DNA of 32,226 nt from Candidatus Amulumruptor caecigallinarius (GTDB lineage Bacteria; Bacteroidota; Bacteroidia; Bacteroidales; Muribaculaceae): the NCBI GenBank assembly GCA_944321825.1, contig CALUMU010000021.1, positions 1-32,226 of the forward strand. The letters run 5' to 3'. Shown piece after piece: positions 22,511-31,476 of the stretch. Below the pieces are notes generated by a model. It was not told the origin of the DNA. It did no database searches and saw only the letters and a list, made by a program, of their open reading frames with translations. Both the position numbers and the translations under genes were made by a program. Position 1 is the first letter of the stretch. Each line of letters opens with the position of its first letter.

Positions 22511-23170
22511 ATGGAACCACAGAAATATCCAATCATCCGCCTGCACAATGTGGCCAAAGCGTGGGACGGACACGAGACACTTGCCAGTATAGATTTCGAG
22601 GTCAACAAAGGTGACTTCATACTGATAACCGGACCTAACGGCGGCGGCAAGACTACATTGCTGAAACTGATGCTCAAACTTACGCACCCGACAAGCGGCA
22701 ACGTCACCTACCTCACACCGGAGGGCGAGTGCACATCGTCGCTCCCGATTGGCTACCTCCCACAAAAAAGCGCGGTCGACTCCAAGTTTCCGATTACGGT
22801 GAGAGAGGTGGTGGCATCTGCACTGTTAGGCAAACGAATGCACGGCGACAAGAGAAGCATCGCCAAAGAGGCTCTGCAGACTGTAGGGCTCGGGCTGGAG
22901 GCAGACCGTCCTCTCGGCGAACTGTCAGGAGGCCAAGTGCAGCGCGCCCTCCTTGCACGAGCCATAGTAAGCCGCCCGTCAGTACTTGTTCTTGACGAAC
23001 CTATGAGCTATCTCGACCCCCATTACCGCGACGTGGTCACAGGGATTCTCCAGCAGATGAAAGAGGGCGGCACGACCATCATAGTGGTCAGCCATGACCC
23101 CGGACCGCTTATGCCTATGACCGACGTGCATCTTTCGGTCGACCGGCAAGCATGCCGCATGCTGCCATGA
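22511..23170 (+). CDS. ABC transporter ATP-binding protein (ZnuC-like)
   Basis: A 219-residue ATPase with Walker A GPNGGGKTT (about residues 41-49), the Q-loop LPQKSAVDSKFPITVREVV typical of metal-chelate ABC ATPases, signature LSGGQ, Walker B VLVLDEP and the switch His in VVSHD. It should power uptake by the binding protein encoded just upstream together with a ZnuB-type permease that is missing here. Its 3' end overlaps the convergent rlmN gene by 56 bases. Confidence 0.9.
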   Translation: MEPQKYPIIRLHNVAKAWDGHETLASIDFEVNKGDFILITGPNGGGKTTLLKLMLKLTHPTSGNVTYLTPEGECTSSLPIGYLPQKSAVDSKFPITVREVVASALLGKRMHGDKRSIAKEALQTVGLGLEADRPLGELSGGQVQRALLARAIVSRPSVLVLDEPMSYLDPHYRDVVTGILQQMKEGGTTIIVVSHDPGPLMPMTDVHLSVDRQACRMLP

Positions 23171-24176
23171 TATCCTCTCCTCGCGATGCGCGTATCGTAG
23201 CTGTGACACCGAGCTGGTTAAGCCTGTCGCGAAACGCCACCATCACATGCTGGCCACACGGCTGCAGCTCCTCCACTCCGGGTATGGCATGGAACCGTAT
23301 AAGATTGACCCGGCAGTGCATCCCGCGTATCAAGCGGGCAAGCGCATCAGCATGACGCATGTCGTCATTAACCCCCCGCCACATTATATACTCGACCGAC
23401 AGCCTCCTCTGATGGCTGAAATCATATTCGCGCAGCATGGCGATGACATCGCGTAGGGGGAAAGCCTTCTCCACAGGCATCAGACCGAGACGCTCGGAGG
23501 CAAAGGGACTGTGGACGCTTATTGCCACATTGACATTGGTGGTATCAAGCAGGCGGCGCAGCTCCTTGATGCGCCCTATCGATGACACCGTGATGCGCCT
23601 CGGGCTCCAGGCAAGTCCCCACGGCTCAGTCATCACACGGATAGAGTCAATCACGGCATCGATATTGTCCATCGGCTCGCCCATGCCCATGTACACGATA
23701 TTGGTAAGCGTGCGGCTGTCAGGGATTGACAATATCTGGTTGACAATCTGGCCGGCAGAGAGGTTGCCGTGGAATCCCTGTTTGCCCGTCATGCAGAAGC
23801 GGCAGTTCATCTTGCATCCGGCCTGCGACGACACACACAGCGTGGCACGGTCGCCGTCCGGGATATACACGCTCTCCACCTCGCGCCCTCCGGCACCCCT
23901 GAAGAGGTATTTGACAGTCCCGTCGACGCTTTTTGTCGCCAGCAATGGCTCCTCACGTCCCACGACATACCGTCGGGAGAGCATCTCACGTGACTTTTTG
24001 GAGAGATTTGTCATCTCGTCGACTGACAGCACCCTCTTGTCATAGAGCCATTGCGCCATCTGACGTGCCGCGAAACCGGGCATATTCGCCTCAGCCGCCA
24101 CCTGTGCCAGACGGTCAAGCGTCATCCCGAGAAGAGGTATGCGTGATGTTGCAGTATCGAAGTCTTCTTTATTCAT
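23115..24176 (-). CDS. rlmN: 23S rRNA (A2503-C2) / tRNA (A37-C2) methyltransferase RlmN
   Basis: A 353-residue radical-SAM methyltransferase. The cluster-binding motif is CKMNCRFC at about residues 104-111, with YMGMGEPMDN and VAISVHSPF as further family blocks. The C-terminal RGEDIMAACGML carries the second methylation cysteine. The ATG at 24176 is preferred because the longer frame (to 24236) adds a hydrophobic stretch that overlaps the promoter region of divergent glmS. The 3' end overlaps the ABC ATPase gene on the opposite strand. Confidence 0.94.
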   Translation of the reverse strand: MNKEDFDTATSRIPLLGMTLDRLAQVAAEANMPGFAARQMAQWLYDKRVLSVDEMTNLSKKSREMLSRRYVVGREEPLLATKSVDGTVKYLFRGAGGREVESVYIPDGDRATLCVSSQAGCKMNCRFCMTGKQGFHGNLSAGQIVNQILSIPDSRTLTNIVYMGMGEPMDNIDAVIDSIRVMTEPWGLAWSPRRITVSSIGRIKELRRLLDTTNVNVAISVHSPFASERLGLMPVEKAFPLRDVIAMLREYDFSHQRRLSVEYIMWRGVNDDMRHADALARLIRGMHCRVNLIRFHAIPGVEELQPCGQHVMVAFRDRLNQLGVTATIRASRGEDIMAACGMLAGRPKDARRS

Positions 24177-24306
24177 TGGAAATGGTAGAGTAGGTATAAT
24201 CAGTACAATATTACTCAAAAACGCCGATTGAGCCAAATTTTTACAGAAATCGTGTTAAAATCCATACAGCCCAATCAATGCCTGCCAAGATGTTAGCAAT
24301 ATTTCT

Positions 24307-24314
24307 TAACTTTG
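24307..24314 (+). promoter_or_regulatory. -7 element of glmS
   Basis: TAACTTTG, followed by CAAAG, about 55 bases before the glmS ATG. No clear -33 element. The intergenic stretch shows no glmS ribozyme-like structure that I can recognise. Confidence 0.6.
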
Positions 24315-24368
24315 CAAAGATAAACGAACAAGAAACCAAAAACATAGCGACCTCATACAGCAAAATAT

Positions 24369-26213
24369 ATGTGCGGAATCGTAGGATTTATCGGCTCGTC
24401 GGAAGCCTATCCAATTCTCATCAAGGGGCTACACAGGCTTGAATACAGGGGATATGACAGTGCCGGCGTGGCCATGATCAACCCCGACAACCGTGTCAAC
24501 GTATATAAGACACGCGGCAAAGTGGCCGACCTCGAGGAATATGTGGCCGACAAAGACGTAAGCGGCACCATCGGCATAGCCCATACGCGCTGGGCCACCC
24601 ATGGCGAGCCCAACAGCACCAATGCCCACCCCCACGTGTCGGGCAACGGGAAAATAGCACTCGTCCACAACGGCACCATAGAAAACTATGCCGTGCTGAA
24701 GCAGGCTCTTGTCAACCACGGCGTGCAGTTTTCAAGCGATACCGACACCGAGGTACTCGTGAAGCTGATAGAGTACATCAAAGAAACGACCAATTCATCG
24801 ACCGTTGATGCCATACGCAGCGCACTCAAAACGGTGATCGGCGCATTTGCCATTGCGGTCATAGACCGCGACAACCCCGACCAGCTGATAGCGGCACGCA
24901 AGAGCAGTCCGCTCGTAATCGGACTGGGTGAAACCGGCTCATATTTAGCATCGGACGCGACACCATTAGTAGAATATACCGACCGGGTGGTGTATCTGCG
25001 CGACGACGAGCTGGCCATATTGTCTCGCCACGAACCGCTACAGGTAATCAACCTCGACAACGAACCTGCCAATGTCGACATCCAGACACTGCGCATGAGC
25101 GTGTCAGAGCTCGAGAAGGGCGGCTACCCACACTTCATGCTCAAGGAGATATTCGAGCAGCCCCGCACCCTGCGCGACTGCATCAGAGGCCGTGTGGTCA
25201 ACAACAATACCGAAATCAAGCTGTCAGGCATAATGGACAACGCCGAGGCGTTTAAGAACGTGGGCCGCATAGTCATCGTGGCATGCGGCACATCGTGGCA
25301 TGCCGCCCTCATCGGCAAACGTCTCATCCAGGATTTGGGCAAAATCGCCGTAGAGGTGGAATATGCGTCAGAGTTCCGCTACAGCAACCCGGTACTCAAC
25401 ACCAACGACATCGTGATTGCCATCAGCCAGAGCGGCGAGACCGCCGACACACTCGCGGCCATAAAACTGGCCCGCAGCAAGGGCGCGATGGTCTACGGTG
25501 TGGTCAACGCAGTGGGTTCGTCGATTGCCCGCGAATCTGACACAGGTACATACATACACGTAGGCCCCGAGATAGGGGTCGCATCGACAAAGGCTTTTAC
25601 TGGCCAGGTGACAGTGCTGGCCATGATGGCTCTCGCCATAGGGCAGCTACGCGGCACACTGTCTAAAGAGGACACAGCCGTCATAGCCTCCTCGATACAG
25701 AAACTTCCCGACTACATAGAGGAGACGCTGAAACTCGACCCCTTAATCAAGGAGCTCTCTCAGACATACACATACGTGCACAACTTCCTGTATCTCGGAC
25801 GCGGCTATAACTACCCTACCGCTCTTGAGGGAGCCCTGAAGCTAAAGGAAATCTCGTACATACATGCCGAAGGGTATCCTGCGGCAGAGATGAAGCACGG
25901 TCCCATAGCCCTGATAGACCGCGAGCTGCCTACGGTGGTCATCGCCCCACATGACGACTTATACGAAAAGGTCATCAGCAACATACAGCAGGTCAAGGCA
26001 CGCGGCGGCGAAGTCATAGCCATAGTCACCCGTGGCGACAAGACCATATCGGGCATTGCCGACCATATCATAGAGATGCCCAAGGTCATAGAGCAGCTCT
26101 CGCCGATCGTCGCCGCCATACCTTTGCAGCTCTTGGCATACCATATCGCCATCAAAAAAGGCTGCAATGTGGACATGCCGCGCAATCTGGCCAAGAGTGT
26201 CACCGTGGAGTGA
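24369..26213 (+). CDS. glmS: glutamine-fructose-6-phosphate aminotransferase
   Basis: A 614-residue enzyme that makes glucosamine-6-phosphate from fructose-6-phosphate and glutamine, the entry to peptidoglycan and LPS amino sugars. The glutaminase domain starts with the catalytic Cys2 (MCGIVGFIG) and has RLEYRGYDSAG and the THGEPNSTNAHPH block. Two SIS domains follow (CGTSWHAALIG, SQSGETADTLAA, then YPAAEMKHGPIALID). The C-terminus LAKSVTVE is complete. A terminator follows at 26269. Confidence 0.97.
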   Translation: MCGIVGFIGSSEAYPILIKGLHRLEYRGYDSAGVAMINPDNRVNVYKTRGKVADLEEYVADKDVSGTIGIAHTRWATHGEPNSTNAHPHVSGNGKIALVHNGTIENYAVLKQALVNHGVQFSSDTDTEVLVKLIEYIKETTNSSTVDAIRSALKTVIGAFAIAVIDRDNPDQLIAARKSSPLVIGLGETGSYLASDATPLVEYTDRVVYLRDDELAILSRHEPLQVINLDNEPANVDIQTLRMSVSELEKGGYPHFMLKEIFEQPRTLRDCIRGRVVNNNTEIKLSGIMDNAEAFKNVGRIVIVACGTSWHAALIGKRLIQDLGKIAVEVEYASEFRYSNPVLNTNDIVIAISQSGETADTLAAIKLARSKGAMVYGVVNAVGSSIARESDTGTYIHVGPEIGVASTKAFTGQVTVLAMMALAIGQLRGTLSKEDTAVIASSIQKLPDYIEETLKLDPLIKELSQTYTYVHNFLYLGRGYNYPTALEGALKLKEISYIHAEGYPAAEMKHGPIALIDRELPTVVIAPHDDLYEKVISNIQQVKARGGEVIAIVTRGDKTISGIADHIIEMPKVIEQLSPIVAAIPLQLLAYHIAIKKGCNVDMPRNLAKSVTVE

Positions 26214-26268
26214 TCCACTCCGGAGATTACGACTCTTTATCACGCACCCGTTAAACCTTATCATCATT

Positions 26269-26316
26269 TCATTGTCTGAAAAGATATGACATAACTTTCA
26301 GACAATGATTTTTGTT
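26269..26316 (+). terminator. terminator after glmS
   Basis: TCATTGTCTGAAA (26269-26281) and TTTCAGACAATGA (26296-26308) form a perfect 13 bp stem around a 14 nt loop, followed by TTTTTGTT. Confidence 0.78.
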
Positions 26317-26342
26317 ATAATTAGGATAATAATTTGCACTAT

Positions 26343-28010
26343 ATGATAAAAGAGGATTTGCTGCGCATCTACGAGTCGTCGTTTGCCCGTCATTGGGAAC
26401 TTCCTGCCATAGCCGACTACACCGGCGGCGAAGCAGTGACATACGGCGAGCTCGCCCGACGCATCGCTATGGTACACCTGACATTCAAAAAGCTCGGCAT
26501 CCGACGCGGAGACAAGGTTGCAGTGCTCGGACGTAACTCCGTGGCATGGATAACCGCATATATGGCTACTGTCACTTACGGCGCAGTAGTAGTGCCTGTG
26601 CTTCAAGATTTCAATCCTCAGGATGCGCAACACATCATCAACCACTCGGACTCGGTGCTGCTGTACATCAACGAGCAGCTATGCGAACATCTGGACCTTT
26701 CCCAAATGCCCAGACTAAAGGCAGCAATATCGCTTGACGATGCCAACCTGCTTACCGAAGCATGTACGCCTCAGAAACCGACACGCACATCCAGTATACT
26801 CAAAGGGATTCCGCATCTGTTTGAAAGGACGTATCCCGGAGGGTTCGGTCCAGCCGACATCGACTACGCCAATATGCCCAAGGATGCCCTGATGGAGATA
26901 AACTACACATCGGGAACCACGGGATTCTCAAAGGGTGTAATGCTGACGTACAACAACCTGTGCGGCAACGTAGTGTTCGGCATCGACTCACAGCTATATG
27001 CGCCGGGCGACAGATGCCTGACATTTCTCCCTCTGGCCCATGCCTACGGCTGTGCATTCGACATGCTGACACCATTGGTCGCAGGTGCGTCGGTCACCGT
27101 CCTCGGCAAGACCCCGACCCCTCCGGTACTGCTGAAAGCATTCGCACAAGTGCGTCCGACACTCATTCTGTGCGTCCCTCTTATACTGGAGAAAATATAC
27201 CGCCGCAGCATCCTGCCGAAGCTGCAAAAACCGTCGGTAAAACGTATGTTGGCCATACCCGGAGTGCGAAAAATCATAAAGCGCAAAATATGCAACAGTC
27301 TGGTCAAGGCTTTCGGCGGGGAATTTTCCCAGATTATCGTAGGCGGAGCTCCGCTCAACCCAGAGGTCGAACAGTTTCTCCGCGACATACGCTTCCCCTT
27401 CACCGTAGGCTACGGTATGACCGAATGTGGTCCGCTAATAAGCTATACATATTGGCAAGAGTTCGTCCCGGCATCATGCGGCCGGACCATACCGCAGATG
27501 CAGAGCCGCATAGACAGCCCTGACCCCGAAAACGTACCCGGCGAGATATGTGTGCGAGGCGAAAACGTAATGGCCGGCTATTACAAGAACCCACAGGCAA
27601 CCAATGACGTGCTTGACAAGGACGGATGGCTGCATACGGGAGACATGGGTACGCGCACTGCCGACGGCACTCTGTCAATCAAGGGACGTTCAAAGGCAAT
27701 GATACTCAGCGCGACAGGGCAAAACATATACCCCGAAGAAATCGAAGCCAAACTCAACAACCTGCCGTTCGTAAGCGAGAGCCTTGTGGTCGAACGTGGG
27801 AAACACCTTGTGGCTCTCGTCTATCCCGACTATGAAGCTATGGACAGGGCGCATCTGTCTCTCAGCCATATGCAGCCAGTAATGGAGAAGGTACGGACGG
27901 AACTCAACACCCTTGTCGCCCCCTATGAACGCATAGATTATATCCAGATACACCCATCAGAGTTCATCAAGACTCCGAAACGGTCAATCAAACGGTTCCT
28001 GTATTCATGA
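26343..28010 (+). CDS. AMP-forming long-chain acyl-CoA synthetase-like protein
   Basis: A 555-residue adenylating enzyme expected to activate a fatty acid to acyl-AMP and acyl-CoA. The ATP-binding P-loop motif is INYTSGTTGFSKGVM (about residues 183-197), the A5 motif VGYGMTECGPLIS and the A8-type block GWLHTGDMG, with the conserved catalytic Lys near the end in KTPKRSIKRFL. The length fits the FadD-like group. The chain-length preference cannot be read from the sequence. The start at 26343 is an ATG preceded by a TTG alternative nine bases upstream. Confidence 0.88.
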   Translation: MIKEDLLRIYESSFARHWELPAIADYTGGEAVTYGELARRIAMVHLTFKKLGIRRGDKVAVLGRNSVAWITAYMATVTYGAVVVPVLQDFNPQDAQHIINHSDSVLLYINEQLCEHLDLSQMPRLKAAISLDDANLLTEACTPQKPTRTSSILKGIPHLFERTYPGGFGPADIDYANMPKDALMEINYTSGTTGFSKGVMLTYNNLCGNVVFGIDSQLYAPGDRCLTFLPLAHAYGCAFDMLTPLVAGASVTVLGKTPTPPVLLKAFAQVRPTLILCVPLILEKIYRRSILPKLQKPSVKRMLAIPGVRKIIKRKICNSLVKAFGGEFSQIIVGGAPLNPEVEQFLRDIRFPFTVGYGMTECGPLISYTYWQEFVPASCGRTIPQMQSRIDSPDPENVPGEICVRGENVMAGYYKNPQATNDVLDKDGWLHTGDMGTRTADGTLSIKGRSKAMILSATGQNIYPEEIEAKLNNLPFVSESLVVERGKHLVALVYPDYEAMDRAHLSLSHMQPVMEKVRTELNTLVAPYERIDYIQIHPSEFIKTPKRSIKRFLYS

Positions 28011-28052
28011 CGTAATTCACAAATCATACACACATTTTATATACAACAAACT

Positions 28053-28949
28053 ATGAGAACAAATATCTTGACATGCTCAGTACTTACCTTTGCAATAGTC
28101 GCAATTACCGGGTGCAAAAGCAGCCAGCAGACCAGTGTGACGCAGCCAGAGAAAAAACCTGCGGCCAGCGCACAGACCGTAACCCGACTGGCAGCTGACG
28201 AACTGAAACACCTGACAGGCGAATGGTCCGTGACTGCGATAGGCGACAGCGTTCTTGACGTAGAGCTTCTGCCTGTGGTCAATCTCCAGCTGCCCGACAA
28301 CAAGAATGAAACGAACAAGAATATCCTGCTATGCTATGCCAACGGTGGATGCAACACCATAAACGGACAATTCGAGGTTGGCGACAACGGCATCATTGAA
28401 CCGTCAGGGGAGTTCATTTCCACCATGATGTACTGTCCCGAGCCTAATTTCGACCTCATGCTGGGACAAGCTTTCGCCGATGTAAAAAAGTATACGCTCA
28501 CCAAAGCCTCCGGCGAACAGACGCTGTCACTGTACAGCTCCAACGGCAAGAAATCGATGACACTACGCAAGCATGACTCCGGCTTTCTCAACGGAGCATG
28601 GCGTATAACCTCCATCAACGGGAAACCGATAGCAGCCGATACGGGCATGGAGATGGTCATAGACCTCCCCGAACGCCGGGTGCATATGAATGCCGGGTGC
28701 AACATCGTCAACGCCACGATAAATCCGATGATGGATACGCCTAACGGCATCAAATTCGGCAACATGAGGTCGACACGTATGACATGCCCCAATATCGAAC
28801 TTGAATATGCCTTGCTTCAAAACCTTGAAAAGGTAACCAAATGCGCACGTTCAGGCAAAAAAAGCACAGCCCTGCTGGAAGATGCCTCCGGCAAGGTGCT
28901 TATATCCATGACACGCATGGAGCTTGATGAAAACAACGACCTACAGTAA
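28053..28949 (+). CDS. lipoprotein with two META (HslJ-like) domains
   Basis: A 298-residue lipoprotein. The signal ends in the lipobox ITGC, with Cys at about residue 21. Two META domains follow in tandem: about 50-170 (LTGEWSVTAIG...GGCNTINGQFEV...MMYCPEPNFDLMLGQAF) and about 180-290 (LNGAWRITSINGKPI...NAGCNIVNATI...MTCPNIELEYALLQNL). Each has the family's N-G-C-N core and a later Cys. META proteins are linked to envelope stress and antibiotic tolerance in other bacteria; a role here is not known. A hairpin terminator shared with ruvC follows. Confidence 0.85.
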   Translation: MRTNILTCSVLTFAIVAITGCKSSQQTSVTQPEKKPAASAQTVTRLAADELKHLTGEWSVTAIGDSVLDVELLPVVNLQLPDNKNETNKNILLCYANGGCNTINGQFEVGDNGIIEPSGEFISTMMYCPEPNFDLMLGQAFADVKKYTLTKASGEQTLSLYSSNGKKSMTLRKHDSGFLNGAWRITSINGKPIAADTGMEMVIDLPERRVHMNAGCNIVNATINPMMDTPNGIKFGNMRSTRMTCPNIELEYALLQNLEKVTKCARSGKKSTALLEDASGKVLISMTRMELDENNDLQ

Positions 28950-29003
28950 CGGTCGCCAATAGGTGCCACCACTGACGGGGGCATCCGCTTATAAAGAAAA
29001 CCG

Positions 29004-29039
29004 ATCCCGGCTGCATCAGACGATGCGGTCGGGATTTTT
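29004..29039. terminator. bidirectional terminator shared by the META gene and ruvC
   Basis: ATCCCGGCTGCATC (29004-29017) and GATGCGGTCGGGAT (29022-29035) form a 14 bp stem (two G-T pairs) with a 4 nt loop. TTTTATTT follows on the plus strand and CGGTTTTCTTT on the minus strand. The right arm and its T-run encode the last residues of ruvC, and the ruvC stop lies at the loop. Confidence 0.75.
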
Positions 29040-29609
29040 ATTTATAAAGTCTTTCCAACTGTGTGACGTAACTTGATGCCTGACCGGCTTTGACGTTTCG
29101 TAGAAGTGGCACAACGCGGCTCCGAGGGCATCAGTGGCATCAAGCTTGTCGGCCATGCGGCTGTCGGGAATCTTTAGGATGCGTTGAAGCATCGCACTCA
29201 CCTGCTCCTTGGATGCGGCGCCGTTGCCAGTGATGGCCATCTTGATTTTTCGCGGCTCATACTCCGTAATAGGCACGTCGCGGCTCAACGCGGCCGCCAT
29301 GGCTACTCCCTGCGCTCTGCCGAGCTTCAGCATCGACTGTACGTTTTTGCCGAAGAAAGGAGCCTCGATAGCAAGTTCGTCCGGCAGGAAACTTTCTACC
29401 AAGCCGAGGACCCGGTCATATATGCGCCGGAGCCTCATATAATGGTCCTCAAAGCGGCTGAGTTCGATCACCCCCATGGCTATCATGACGGGCTTTTTAG
29501 CAGCCACCCCGAGCAGACTGTACCCCATCACGTTGGTTCCGGGGTCAATCCCCATGATGATTCGGTCAAACTGCTTGAGACGGCCATCGGAAGAAGGAGC
29601 GTCAGGCAT
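29016..29609 (-). CDS. ruvC: Holliday junction resolvase RuvC
   Basis: A 197-residue endonuclease that resolves four-way junctions with RuvAB. The acidic active-site residues are visible as Asp22 (GIDPGTN), Glu82 ([10 protein letters not shown]) and the late Asp pair in [15 protein letters not shown]. The last codons form part of the terminator hairpin. It is the final gene of the minus-strand run GT2, GYF/CD225, DUF4286, ruvC and starts 3 bases after the DUF4286 stop. Confidence 0.95.
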   Translation of the reverse strand: MPDAPSSDGRLKQFDRIIMGIDPGTNVMGYSLLGVAAKKPVMIAMGVIELSRFEDHYMRLRRIYDRVLGLVESFLPDELAIEAPFFGKNVQSMLKLGRAQGVAMAAALSRDVPITEYEPRKIKMAITGNGAASKEQVSAMLQRILKIPDSRMADKLDATDALGAALCHFYETSKPVRHQVTSHSWKDFINKNPDRIV

Positions 29610-29612
29610 CGT

Positions 29613-29939
29613 TTATTTTTCCAGAATTTCCATGAATGTAGTAAACGGCAGCACCCTGTCGGCCCATGAAGCCCGGCACTCCGGTATGATATAACCAGAG
29701 ATGCAATCGGCCAACTTAGCAGCGGCTTCGCGGGACTTTACCTGAAACTGACACGCGTAGGCCTCCGTTTCATCGTCGGGCAGCGGGCCGTCAAGCATCT
29801 GCCCGATTACGCGTGAAGCAACAACATCCGCCGCACCATTGTCTTTTACCGCAGGTATGAAGCGTTGGTGGAGCCAGCACAGAAATCCTTCCTTTACCCC
29901 ACTGTCAATGGCAAAGGTAGTATTAATCAGAAAGCACAT
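29613..29939 (-). CDS. DUF4286 family protein
   Basis: A 108-residue soluble protein matching the DUF4286 family of Bacteroidetes (opening INTTFAID, then FLCWLHQRFIPAV and a YACQFQV strand), which has a ferredoxin-like dimeric fold and no known reaction. It is commonly found next to ruvC in this phylum, as here. Confidence 0.85.
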   Translation of the reverse strand: MCFLINTTFAIDSGVKEGFLCWLHQRFIPAVKDNGAADVVASRVIGQMLDGPLPDDETEAYACQFQVKSREAAAKLADCISGYIIPECRASWADRVLPFTTFMEILEK

Positions 29940-29960
29940 ATAATGCAGACAGTCGACATG

Positions 29961-30566
29961 TCAAATACCCAAGGCTGCTACTCCTACAAAAAGAATCACA
30001 TAGAACAGCGGTCCGAGGATATTCAACGCAAGTCCTATCCAAAAGCCGAGCTTGGTCCAGAAGCCCGCGCTCTGCGAGGCTGCTTCCGCCCCGACCATAT
30101 CGCCCCTGCGCCACATCGATTCGACATTCGATGCCTTGACGATACCCACGATACCGAATGGCAGACAGCAAAATATAGTCACCAAGATGGATTCTACAAG
30201 CCAGGTTTTAGGGCATAAAGGTATCTGTCCGAGAGGCTGCTGGGAACACGTCCCATTAAACGGCTGGGAGCTGTTTCCACCATACTGATTGGGATTGGGG
30301 TTTGAAGCCGAGTGATTATTGCTGCCAGGCTGATTGGATGGCGAGCATGGAGGTGGCGTGGACGTTGTCACTTCGTCGGGATTTGACGAGTCAAGGTCAG
30401 GGCGACCGAAAAGGAGTTCCTGAAGCTCAGGTATGCTCTGAGCCTGCGCCCAGTTGTCCATGCCCTCGGTCCAGACAAGCGAAGTCGCCGTAAGACCATT
30501 GATAAGCAGCTGATGGTGATCAAACGGACCTTTAGGCTGACCGTTGATGGCTATGTAATATTTCAT
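29961..30566 (-). CDS. membrane protein with GYF_2 and CD225 domains
   Basis: A 201-residue protein. The N-terminal GYF_2 domain (about 1-52, KYYIAINGQPKGPF...SLVWTEGMDNW) is a likely peptide-binding module. A Pro/Asn/Gln/Ser-rich linker (about 55-108) leads to a CD225/dispanin-type region with two membrane segments (about 112-140, TWLVESILVTIFCCLPFGIVGIVKA, and about 170-200) joined by a short hydrophilic loop with the Ala/Ser pattern GAEAASQSAGFW. The role is unknown. The start lies 1 base after the GT2 stop, so the two genes are coupled. Confidence 0.85.
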   Translation of the reverse strand: MKYYIAINGQPKGPFDHHQLLINGLTATSLVWTEGMDNWAQAQSIPELQELLFGRPDLDSSNPDEVTTSTPPPCSPSNQPGSNNHSASNPNPNQYGGNSSQPFNGTCSQQPLGQIPLCPKTWLVESILVTIFCCLPFGIVGIVKASNVESMWRRGDMVGAEAASQSAGFWTKLGFWIGLALNILGPLFYVILFVGVAALGI

Positions 30567-30567
30567 T

Positions 30568-31338
30568 CTATTGTTTGTTAGGCGAAGCTGACGAGCATCG
30601 TCGGTTTATATATCGTTTCAAAAATTTCAGATGTCGCAGTATCGTATGGAAAGTCCCGAAATAACGGCACATGATGCGGAAGCGTTCACGCAGTGAAGCT
30701 CTCATATTAGCAGTGGTCATCCCCTCATTGAGATAGTGGATGATGGTCTCATCAACATAGTGGTTGCGACGCGAGTGCTGCAGACACTGTATACACCAGT
30801 CATAATCAGCTGAAAAACGGTATTTCAGATTATAGAAGCCGGCGATTTTACGCAATACCACAAATGCCTGATGGCACACTACCATACCCTCCTTAAACGA
30901 GTCAGGAGACAATGTTTCAGGAGCCCGAAGATGTCGCGGGCCCAACACGCGCCCCCTACTGTCGACGATGTCGGTCTGACCATATATTATTCCAGGAAAG
31001 TCATGATCCATGGCAGCATCTGCAAGCATCTGCAAAGTTTCGGCAGAGGCAAAACGGTCGCCGGCATTCAGGAATATCAGGTAGTCGCCCTGCGCCATCG
31101 AGATTCCTTTGTTCATCGCATCGTATATCCCCTTGTCTGGTTCGCTTATCCAGCGAAGGTTGACATCTGTACAGCTACGAAGCATTTCCACAGTCCCATC
31201 GGTCGACGCACCGTCAACTACAATCATCTCATACAAGTCACACGTCTGCTCACGGACACTGTCGAAAGTCGGAGGCAGCGTCAGCCGGGCATTATAGGTG
31301 ACTGTGATGATGGAAAACAGCGGTCTAACTTCAGACAT
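30568..31338 (-). CDS. family 2 glycosyltransferase
   Basis: A 256-residue cytoplasmic GT-A enzyme. The nucleotide-sugar binding start is FSIITVTYNA (about 8-17), followed by IVVDGASTDGT, the DxD-like region NAGDRF (about 91-96) preceded by GIYDAMNKGI, and a C-terminal FSADYDWCIQ motif. This WcaA-like subgroup adds sugars to surface polysaccharides; the substrate is unknown. It heads the minus-strand run ending in ruvC and has a good promoter. Confidence 0.9.
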   Translation of the reverse strand: MSEVRPLFSIITVTYNARLTLPPTFDSVREQTCDLYEMIVVDGASTDGTVEMLRSCTDVNLRWISEPDKGIYDAMNKGISMAQGDYLIFLNAGDRFASAETLQMLADAAMDHDFPGIIYGQTDIVDSRGRVLGPRHLRAPETLSPDSFKEGMVVCHQAFVVLRKIAGFYNLKYRFSADYDWCIQCLQHSRRNHYVDETIIHYLNEGMTTANMRASLRERFRIMCRYFGTFHTILRHLKFLKRYINRRCSSASPNKQ

Positions 31339-31376
31339 TGCTTCAGAACTCTTTACAACGTTATATTGTCAGGATG

Positions 31377-31407
31377 CAAATATACGACTTTTGCATTTCT
31401 AAATCAA
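31377..31407 (-). promoter_or_regulatory. promoter of the GT2-ruvC operon
   Basis: TTG (31407-31405), 20 nt, TATATTTG (31384-31377) on the minus strand, 39 bases before the ATG. It overlaps the divergent engB promoter. Confidence 0.72.
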
Positions 31408-31421
31408 TATAGGTAACTTTA
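31390..31421 (+). promoter_or_regulatory. promoter of engB
   Basis: TTTG (31390-31393), 20 nt, TAACTTTA (31414-31421), one mismatch to the -7 consensus. The leader would be about 50 nt. Confidence 0.55.
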
Positions 31422-31476
31422 GAGTCGTGTTTAAATACAACATGGATTATATAACAGCATAACAGCCACAACAGAC

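Noticed and set aside
24241-24368. glmS ribozyme/riboswitch upstream of glmS
   Set aside because: The leader after the -7 element is only about 50 nt, too short for that ribozyme, which is known mainly from Gram-positive bacteria.
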